A stretch of 6,040 nucleotides of DNA from Frankiales bacterium. Lineage in GTDB: Bacteria > Actinomycetota > Actinomycetes > Mycobacteriales > SCTD01. Position numbers and translations under genes: made by a program. Where the stretch lies: the NCBI GenBank assembly GCA_004299215.1, contig SCTD01000519.1, positions 1-6,040 on the forward strand. The letters run 5' to 3'. Positions 1 through 4,847 of this stretch are shown in pieces. Numbering within the stretch: position 1 is the first letter of the stretch; every line of letters begins with the position of its first letter. The notes under the pieces were generated by a model that saw nothing but the letters and a program-made list of their open reading frames with translations, was not told the DNA's origin and ran no database searches.

Positions 1-683
1 CCCAGGACCGGGTCGCCAAGCTGCGCTTCCCCGAGCCGGCGCCCTGCGGCAGGACGCCCCTCACCGCCGAGGGGCTGTCGAAGTCCTACGGCTCGCTGGA
101 GATCTTCACCGACGTCGACCTGGCCATCGACCGCGGCGCGCGCGTGGTCGTGCTCGGCCTGAACGGTGCGGGGAAGACGACGCTGCTGCGCGTGCTCTCC
201 GGCACCGAGCTCCCCGACACCGGCGAGGTCGTGCCTGGGCACGGGCTGCGCCTGGGCTACTACGCCCAGGAGCACGACACCCTCGACACCGAGCGCACCG
301 TGCTCGAGAACATGCGCACCGCGAGTCCCGACCTGCCCGAGCCGGAGGCGCGTCGGGTGCTGGGGTCGTTCCTGTTCAGCGGCGACGTCGTGCACCAGCC
401 CGCCGGCACGCTGTCGGGTGGGGAGAAGACGCGCCTCGCACTGGCCACGCTGGTCGTCAGCGGCGCGAACGTCCTGCTCCTGGACGAGCCCACCAACAAC
501 CTCGACCCGGCCAGCCGCGAGGAGATCCTGTCCGCGCTGGCGAGCTACAAGGGTGCGGTCGTGCTGGTGACCCACGACGAGGGCGCGGTCATGGCGCTGC
601 AGCCGGAGAAGGTGCTGCTGCTGCCGGACGGCGTCGAGGACCAGTGGAGCGACGACTTCGCCGACCTGGTGGCGCTCGCCTAG
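1..683 (+). CDS. ABC-F family ATPase, C-terminal half (5' partial)
   Basis: The reading frame is open from the window edge (first full codon at 3) to TAG at 681-683, giving 226 residues that cover the second nucleotide-binding domain. Visible motifs, numbered in this fragment: Walker A GLNGAGKTT (52-60), signature LSGGEKTRL (137-145), Walker B VLLLDEPTNNLD (157-168) with catalytic Glu162, and switch His191 in VTHD. There are no membrane segments. The DEPTNNLD form and LSGGEKTRLALA are typical of ABC-F proteins, soluble ATPases that act on the ribosome as translation factors or antibiotic-resistance proteins, rather than of transporters. The first ABC domain and the interdomain linker must lie upstream of the window. 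The GTG at 144 is only an internal valine just before Walker A and not a start. The C-terminus ends soon after the ATPase core, so there is no long Uup-like coiled-coil tail. Whether it gives antibiotic resistance (compare mycobacterial Rv1473) cannot be decided here. Confidence 0.93.
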   Translation, partial: QDRVAKLRFPEPAPCGRTPLTAEGLSKSYGSLEIFTDVDLAIDRGARVVVLGLNGAGKTTLLRVLSGTELPDTGEVVPGHGLRLGYYAQEHDTLDTERTVLENMRTASPDLPEPEARRVLGSFLFSGDVVHQPAGTLSGGEKTRLALATLVVSGANVLLLDEPTNNLDPASREEILSALASYKGAVVLVTHDEGAVMALQPEKVLLLPDGVEDQWSDDFADLVALA

Positions 684-1711
684 GTCTGGCGGCGCGGGAA
701 GGTGCGCACCGGGTGTCCGGCGTCCACCGCCAGGGCGACGGAGCTGCCGACAGCCACGTCGACGGTGTGCGGCTGGAACGAGCGCAGCACGGCCCCCGAC
801 GGCAGCTGCAACGAGTAGACGTAGTGCGCGCCGCGGAACTCCCTGCCCAGCACCCGTGAGGTCCCGGTCGCCGAGACCGCGAAGCCCACCTCGTGCGGAC
901 GGAGCATCACGTCGACCTCACCTGCGGCGCTCGGTGTCGCGGCCAGCCGTCCGACCTCGGTGTCGACGAGCGCGCCGTCCTGCCTGCCCGGGAGGAAGTC
1001 CGCGTCGCCGAGCAGGGTGGCGGAGAAGCGCGTGGCCGGTGCGTGGAAGGCCTCGGCGGGCTCGGCCACGTGGTCGAAGCGGCCCTCGCGCATCACCGCC
1101 ACCCGGTCGCCGACGGCCAGCGCCTCGGCCTGGTCGTGCGTGACGAAGACCCCGGCGGCGCCGGTCCCGTGCAGGGCTCGCAGGGTGGCCTCCCGCACGG
1201 AGGCGCGCAGGGTGCTGTCGAGGTTGCCGAACGCCTCGTCGAACAGGACGACCTGCGGGCGCGGGGCCAGCGCCCGGGCCAGCGCGACCCGCTGCTGCTG
1301 CCCGCCGGAGAGCTCGTGCGGGAAGCGAGCCCCCAGACCGGGCAGCTCGACGAGCTCGAGCAGCTCCGCGAGGCGCCGCGCACGGTTCTCGCCGCGCGGC
1401 AGCCCGAAGGCGACGTTGTCCGCGACCCGCAGGTGGGGGAAGAGCGCGGCGTCCTGGAAGACGACGCCGACGTGCCGCTGCTCCGGCGGGACCCAGGTGC
1501 GCGGTCCGGCGACGACCCGGCCGCCGACGGAGATCGTCCCGGCGTCCGGCTCGAGCAGCCCCGCCAGCAGCATCAGCAGGGTCGACTTCCCGCAGCCGCT
1601 GGGACCGACGAGGGCCACCATCTCGCCCTCGCCGACGGTGAGCGACACGTCGTCGACCGCCGCGGTGCGCCCGAAGCGCCGGCTGACCCCCAGCAGCTCG
1701 ACGACGCTCAC
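680..1711 (-). CDS. fbpC: Iron(III) ABC transporter ATP-binding protein (FbpC-like)
   Basis: This 343-residue cytoplasmic ATPase would power the permease encoded just upstream. Motifs: Walker A GPSGCGKST (36-44), Q-loop FQDAALFPHL (85-94), signature LSGGQQQRVALARAL (134-148), Walker B VVLFDEAFGNLD (154-165) with Glu159, and H-loop THD with His192. The roughly 150 residues after the core, including MLRPHEVGF, fit a TOBE_2 domain as in FbpC/PotA/MalK-type importers, and the length is normal for that group. The GTG start at 1711 overlaps the permease stop in GTGA (1708-1711), with only a weak GGGGTGG upstream, which suggests translational coupling. The frame stays open far upstream into the permease gene, but the family N-terminus begins at this GTG. 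Oddity: Walker B reads DEAFGNLD where DEPFSxLD is usual, so Pro is replaced by Ala. Iron specificity is inferred from the neighbouring binding protein and iron box, not from this subunit. Confidence 0.93.
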   Translation of the reverse strand: MSVVELLGVSRRFGRTAAVDDVSLTVGEGEMVALVGPSGCGKSTLLMLLAGLLEPDAGTISVGGRVVAGPRTWVPPEQRHVGVVFQDAALFPHLRVADNVAFGLPRGENRARRLAELLELVELPGLGARFPHELSGGQQQRVALARALAPRPQVVLFDEAFGNLDSTLRASVREATLRALHGTGAAGVFVTHDQAEALAVGDRVAVMREGRFDHVAEPAEAFHAPATRFSATLLGDADFLPGRQDGALVDTEVGRLAATPSAAGEVDVMLRPHEVGFAVSATGTSRVLGREFRGAHYVYSLQLPSGAVLRSFQPHTVDVAVGSSVALAVDAGHPVRTFPRRQT

Positions 1712-3399
1712 CGCGCCACCCCGACCAGGGAGGTGTCGGGCTCCATCGGCGGCACGACGTCGACGTCGGACGTGACCTCCGCGCCGTCGTCGTCGTTCCG
1801 GAAGAGCAGCACGACGGGGATCATCGCAACGACCACGATGGTCAGCGCGGGCAGCCCGGCCATCTCGTACCGCGAGTCGGCCGCCAGCTGCCAGACCCGC
1901 ACGGAGAGCGTCTCGAAGCCGAACGGCCGCAGCAGCAGCACGATCGGGAGCTCCTTCAGCGCATCCACCGCGACCAGCACGCCGGCGACGGCGATGCCGG
2001 ACCGGGCGAGCGGCAGGTGCACCCGGGTGAGCACCCGGCGCGGGGACACCCCGAGCGACAGGGCGGCCGACGTCAGCGACGGGGACACCGTGGCCAGCCG
2101 CGCCTCGGTCGAGGTGTAGCCGAGGGCCAGGAAGCGGGCGGCGTAGACGACGACCAGGGCGGCGACCGACCCGGTCACCAGACCGCCGCCCCCGGGCAGG
2201 CCCAGCCGGTCGAGCAGCTCGGCCGCGGCAGCGAGCACCAGCAGCGCGCCGATAGCGAGGACGGGGCCCGGCACGGCGTAGCCGGACACCGTCGCCTGGA
2301 CGCCGAGCGCGATCCGGCGACGACCGTCGACCCGGACCGCGTGCACCAGCAGCAGCGCCACCACCACGACGACGGCGGCGACCTGCGCGCCCAGCAGCAT
2401 GCTGTTGGCCGCCGCGGCGAGGAAGGTCTGGTCGAAGCTGCCGTCCACCCCCCGCAGCGGCGAGGTCGTCGACCAGACGAGCAGCGTCACGACGGGGACG
2501 ACCACCGCCAGCAGCAGCACCAGGGTGCACGCCGCGGTCGCCGCCCAGGCGGCCCGGCCGGTCAGCCGCACCGGCCCCATCGGCGTCGGATCGTGCCCGG
2601 CAGAGCTGAACCGCGCGCCCCGGCGGAGCCAGCGCTCGCCTCCCAGCAGGGCCATCGCGAGCAGCAGCACGAGCAGCGCCAGGACGGTCGCCGCCGGCCG
2701 GTCGAACTGCCCGCGCCAGACCTTGTAGATGCCGACCGACAGGGTGTCGACGCCGAAGTACTGGACGGTCGCGAAGTCCGACAGCGTCTCGAGGGCGACG
2801 AGCAGCGCACCGGCCGCGAGCGCGGGCCGGGCCAGCGGCAGCACGATGCGGCGGGCCGCCCGCAGGGGTGTGAGGCCGAGCGTGCGTGCGGCGCAGTACG
2901 GCGTGGCCGCCTGCTCGCGGAAGGCCACGCGCGCCAGCAGGTAGACGTACGGGTAGAGCGTCAGCGTGAGGACGGCAGCCGCCACCGGGAGCGTCCGCAC
3001 GGGCGGGAACGGCGTGTCCTCGCCGAGCACGGCGCGCCACCCCGTCTGCACGGGTCCGGGGTAGGACAGCAGCGAGGACCAGACCAGGCCGAGGATGTAG
3101 GCGGGCACGGCGGTCGGCAGGACCAGCAGCCACTGCAGCGCCCGCCGGCCGGGGAAGCGGTAGGCCGTCGTGAGCCACGCCAGTCCGGCGCCCAGCACCG
3201 TGGCGCCGACCAGGGTGAGCGCGAGCAGTGCGAGGGTGGTGCCGAGCAGCGGCACCCAGCCCGAGCCGGCTACCCGCGACCAGGGAGCCGTCCCGGCCTG
3301 GAGCACTCCCACGAGGACGGCCGCCACGGGCAGCAGCACGACCAGCGCCGCCGTCGTGACCACGACTGTCGACGCCCGGCGGCCCGGGCGCGTCCTCAC
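1708..3399 (-). CDS. fbpB: Iron(III) ABC transporter permease, fused two-domain (FbpB-like)
   Basis: This 563-residue, very hydrophobic inner-membrane protein contains two binding-protein-dependent permease domains in tandem (about 12 membrane helices expected), the arrangement of FbpB/HitB/FutB-type iron permeases. Each half has a cytoplasmic EAA-type loop that docks on the ATPase: roughly 168-188 (AARTLGLTPLRAARRIVLP) and 445-464 (AALSLGVSPRRVLTRVHLPL). A hydrophobic segment begins near residue 10, a charged linker joins the halves at about 270-300, and a hydrophilic acidic tail of about 30 residues follows the last helix. The chosen start is GTG at 3399, overlapping the fbpA-like stop in GTGA (3396-3399). 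No strong Shine-Dalgarno is visible there, so translation probably depends on the upstream gene. The frame is open for another 368 codons upstream, but that part is an Arg/Gly/Pro-rich shadow of the binding-protein gene. Transport direction and substrate come from operon context. Confidence 0.92.
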   Translation of the reverse strand: MRTRPGRRASTVVVTTAALVVLLPVAAVLVGVLQAGTAPWSRVAGSGWVPLLGTTLALLALTLVGATVLGAGLAWLTTAYRFPGRRALQWLLVLPTAVPAYILGLVWSSLLSYPGPVQTGWRAVLGEDTPFPPVRTLPVAAAVLTLTLYPYVYLLARVAFREQAATPYCAARTLGLTPLRAARRIVLPLARPALAAGALLVALETLSDFATVQYFGVDTLSVGIYKVWRGQFDRPAATVLALLVLLLAMALLGGERWLRRGARFSSAGHDPTPMGPVRLTGRAAWAATAACTLVLLLAVVVPVVTLLVWSTTSPLRGVDGSFDQTFLAAAANSMLLGAQVAAVVVVVALLLVHAVRVDGRRRIALGVQATVSGYAVPGPVLAIGALLVLAAAAELLDRLGLPGGGGLVTGSVAALVVVYAARFLALGYTSTEARLATVSPSLTSAALSLGVSPRRVLTRVHLPLARSGIAVAGVLVAVDALKELPIVLLLRPFGFETLSVRVWQLAADSRYEMAGLPALTIVVVAMIPVVLLFRNDDDGAEVTSDVDVVPPMEPDTSLVGVAR

Positions 3400-4412
3400 C
3401 GGTAGCCGGCGTCCGTCAGCAGCTGGACGGCCTCGGCGTTGTGCCGGCCGAGGGAGCCGACGTTGAGCTCGTCGCGGGTGAACTCGCCGAACCCCTTCAG
3501 CACCTCGACCGGCTCGACGGAGCGGTTCACGGGGTACTCGAAGTTGCCGTCCACGAACAGGGACTGGCCCTCGGTGGCGAGCCACTCCAGGAACGTCGTC
3601 GCCGACGCGACGTCGTCGGCGGAGCGCGTGACGCCGGCGCCGCTGATGTTGACGTGCGTGCCCGTGGTGGTCTGGTTCGGGAAGAACACGCCGACCGGCA
3701 GGTCCGGGTCCTTCGCGAGCTCGCGGCCGACGTAGTAGTGGTTCGTGATGCCCACGGCGCAGCCGCCGGCGGCGACGGTGCGCACGATCTCGGGGTCGTT
3801 GGCCAGGATCTGCGGGTCGTTGGCCATCCAGCCCTCGATCACGTCCGACGCCTTCTCCGCGCCGTCGTGGGCGACGAACGACGCGACCAGCGACTGCGTG
3901 TACGCACTGGTGGAGGTGCGGAAGCAGATCCGGTCCTTCCACCGCGCGTCCGCCAGCGCGGCGTACGTCGACAGGTCCGTGGCCGCGACGTCGTCGGTGT
4001 TGTAGATGATCACCCGCGCGCGCTCCGACAGGCCGAACCACCGACCGGAGGGGTCGCGCAGGCTGGCGGGCACAGCCGCCTCCAGCTCCGGCGACCGCAC
4101 CGGCTGCAGCAGGTCCTGCTCCGCGGCGAGCGCCAGGTTCGCGACGTCGACGGTCATGTAGACGTCGGCCTCGCTGCTCTCGCCCTCGACCTCGAGCCGC
4201 TCCCGCAGCTCGGCGTCGCTGCCGTTGAGGAACTCCACCGCGATGCCGGTCTGCGCAGTGAAGCTCTCGTACGCCTGCTCGGCGCCGTAGGAGCGCGCCG
4301 AGTAGACCTGGATGGACGGTCCGTCCTCGCCGCCGAGGGACACCCCGCAGCCGGAGACCAGCAGGGCCGACCCGAGCAGCAGCACGAGTCCGGGACGGGG
4401 GGAGCGGGGCAC
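3396..4412 (-). CDS. fbpA: Iron(III)-binding lipoprotein, ABC transporter substrate-binding protein (FbpA/FutA-like)
   Basis: This 338-residue extracytoplasmic solute-binding protein captures the substrate for the permease and ATPase downstream. The N-terminus is a lipoprotein signal: Arg residues, a Leu-rich core, then lipobox LVSGC with Cys22 as the lipidated residue. The mature protein opens with VYSARSYGAEQAY (36-48), as in FbpA/FutA ferric-binding proteins. Candidate iron ligands are Tyr42, Tyr171 (in TSTSAYTQSLVAS) and the Tyr226-Tyr227 pair in ITNHYYVGREL. As I recall, FutA-type proteins use a His just before the first Tyr; here that position is Ser41. The length is normal for the family. 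The GTG start at 4412 has GAAAGGA (4425-4419) six bases upstream and gives the expected signal peptide. Cys163 and Cys218 could form a disulfide (inference). First gene of the operon, behind a likely IdeR/DtxR box. A phosphonate or polyamine substrate is less likely given the paired Tyr. Confidence 0.92.
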   Translation of the reverse strand: MPRSPRPGLVLLLGSALLVSGCGVSLGGEDGPSIQVYSARSYGAEQAYESFTAQTGIAVEFLNGSDAELRERLEVEGESSEADVYMTVDVANLALAAEQDLLQPVRSPELEAAVPASLRDPSGRWFGLSERARVIIYNTDDVAATDLSTYAALADARWKDRICFRTSTSAYTQSLVASFVAHDGAEKASDVIEGWMANDPQILANDPEIVRTVAAGGCAVGITNHYYVGRELAKDPDLPVGVFFPNQTTTGTHVNISGAGVTRSADDVASATTFLEWLATEGQSLFVDGNFEYPVNRSVEPVEVLKGFGEFTRDELNVGSLGRHNAEAVQLLTDAGYR

Positions 4413-4418
4413 GGGGCG

Positions 4419-4425
4419 TCCTTTC
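4419..4425 (-). promoter_or_regulatory. Ribosome-binding site of the fbpA-like gene
   Basis: GAAAGGA on the minus strand lies six bases before the GTG at 4412-4410. It decides this non-ATG start, which also yields a complete lipoprotein signal peptide. It is the only strong Shine-Dalgarno in the operon; the two downstream genes rely on GTGA overlaps. Confidence 0.7.
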
Positions 4426-4431
4426 GGCAGG

Positions 4432-4450
4432 CTGGGTTAGGGCAACCTTC
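4432..4450 (-). promoter_or_regulatory. Probable IdeR/DtxR iron-box operator for the fbp operon
   Basis: Read on the minus strand the 19 bases are GAAGGTTGCCCTAACCCAG. By eye they match 13 of 19 positions of the IdeR/DtxR consensus TTAGGTTAGSCTAACCTAA, including the AGGTT and CTAACC arms; over the inner 15 positions 12 match. The box lies 20-38 nt upstream of the fbpA-like GTG and would span about -4 to +16 of the transcript predicted from the adjacent -10 hexamer. In known cases, Fe(II)-loaded IdeR/DtxR bound at such a site represses initiation. Iron repression of this operon is therefore inferred from the match, the position and the iron-uptake function together. No regulator gene is in the window. 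Confidence 0.72.
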
Positions 4451-4452
4451 CC

Positions 4453-4459
4453 TAGCCTA
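4453..4459 (-). promoter_or_regulatory. Putative -10 element of the fbp operon (TAGGCT), possibly a second iron-box half
   Basis: TAGGCTA on the minus strand contains TAGGCT (4459-4454), which fits the actinobacterial -10 pattern TAnnnT. It puts the transcript start near 4447, with a leader of about 35 nt to the GTG at 4412. No -35 is recognisable: with a 17-nt spacer the slot is filled by a C tract (the G run at 4475-4482 on the plus strand). TAGGCTA is also the exact centre of the IdeR/DtxR consensus. A second 19-bp box centred at 4456 would match only about 9 of 19 positions, so a second dimer site is possible but weak. Confidence 0.45.
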
Positions 4460-4557
4460 CCGGTCGCTCCGGGTGGGGGGGGCTCGGAGACATCTCCGGT
4501 CACCGGGGTTGCTTGCGATCATGCTGGGAACAGGCACCCCGACACGCACCACCAGTG

Positions 4558-4568
4558 AAGGAAGAGGA
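4558..4568 (+). promoter_or_regulatory. Ribosome-binding site deciding the GTG start of the HTH gene
   Basis: AAGGAAGAGGA contains two overlapping Shine-Dalgarno-like cores, AAGGA and GAGGA. The second ends six bases before GTG 4575. It supports that start over the in-frame ATG at 4521, whose upstream sequence (GGTTGCTTGCGATC) has no purine-rich core. Confidence 0.65.
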
Positions 4569-4574
4569 CATCTC

Positions 4575-4784
4575 GTGGCAGAGCTCAAGAAGGGCAGCAG
4601 GGTCACCGGCGGCGACCGCGACAAGCTCGCGTCGGAGCTCAAGCGGCGGTACGAGTCGGGCGAGAGCATCCGTCTGCTCGCCGAGTCGTCAGGCCGGTCG
4701 TACGGCTTCGTGCACCGCATCCTGAACGAGTCGGGAGCGACGCTGCGCGGCCGGGGTGGCGCCACCCGCAAGAAGAGCGCCTGA
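4575..4784 (+). CDS. Small helix-turn-helix protein, probable DNA-binding regulator
   Basis: This is a basic protein of 69 residues beginning (M)AELKKGSRVTG. A central segment, about 13-55, reads as a helix-turn-helix: LASELKRRYESGESIRLLAE, then the SGRSYGFVHRIL recognition-type helix. The tail (TLRGRGGATRKKSA) is Gly/Arg/Lys-rich and could contact DNA backbone or RNA. I recognise it as a conserved actinobacterial small HTH family (mycobacterial Rv1473A is, from memory, a likely relative), but I know of no established function. GTG at 4575 is preferred because GAGGA (4564-4568) sits six bases upstream and the protein then starts at the conserved AELKKGSRV. An in-frame ATG at 4521 would add 18 poorly conserved-looking residues and has no ribosome-binding site. 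The frame stays open far upstream, but that part is antisense to the binding-protein gene. Confidence 0.85.
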   Translation: MAELKKGSRVTGGDRDKLASELKRRYESGESIRLLAESSGRSYGFVHRILNESGATLRGRGGATRKKSA

Positions 4785-4801
4785 CGCTCGCCGGCGGGCG
4801 C

Positions 4802-4826
4802 GTGGCAGGCTGAGACGACCTGCCAC
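4802..4826. repeat. Perfect 8-bp inverted repeat between the HTH and acyl-CoA dehydrogenase genes
   Basis: GTGGCAGG (4802-4809) and CCTGCCAC (4819-4826) are exact reverse complements separated by nine bases. The element begins 18 bases after the HTH stop and ends 21 bases before the acyl-CoA dehydrogenase ATG. It has no T tract, so it is not a classical intrinsic terminator, though high-GC actinobacteria often have U-poor hairpins. Alternatively it is an operator for a dimeric regulator: a CAGGCT hexamer (4806-4811) inside it could be a -10, with CTGACG (4781-4786) as a poor -35 at 19-nt spacing. The repeat is seen directly; either function is inference. Confidence 0.5.
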
Positions 4827-4847
4827 CGCCCCCGGGAGTCGCCGCTC

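Larger units (their letters stand above)
4413..4574. other. Divergent intergenic control region between the fbp operon and the HTH gene
   Basis: These 162 bases separate the two oppositely oriented units. From left to right they hold the fbpA-like ribosome-binding site, the iron box, the TAGGCT -10 candidate, a G-rich stretch with eight consecutive G (4475-4482), an 11-bp palindrome CCGGTCACCGG (4496-4506) and a possible rightward -10, CATGCT (4520-4525). The rightward ribosome-binding site is at 4558-4568. No good -35 is visible for either direction. The rightward promoter assignment is weak: CATGCT matches only the conserved A and final T of TAnnnT. Confidence 0.5.

Noticed and set aside
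701..710. Perfect 10-bp palindrome GGTGCGCACC just past the convergent stop codons, considered as a terminator
   Set aside because: It has no loop, so it cannot form a stable hairpin. It lies inside the ATPase coding sequence, has no T tract and is likely by chance at this GC content.
1712..3178. Possible N-terminal extension of the ATPase up to 3178, or an ATPase-permease fusion in one frame
   Set aside because: The extra residues are Arg/Pro/Gly-rich shadow sequence of the permease gene. The ATPase family N-terminus starts exactly at GTG 1711.
2017..3405. 462-codon open frame on the plus strand opposite the permease gene
   Set aside because: The translation is rich in Arg, Gln, Gly and His with no domain, as expected for the complement of a hydrophobic membrane-protein gene.
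3400..4503. Long N-terminal extension of the permease frame up to 4503
   Set aside because: This part is an out-of-frame shadow of the iron-binding lipoprotein gene. The hydrophobic permease sequence begins just after GTG 3399.
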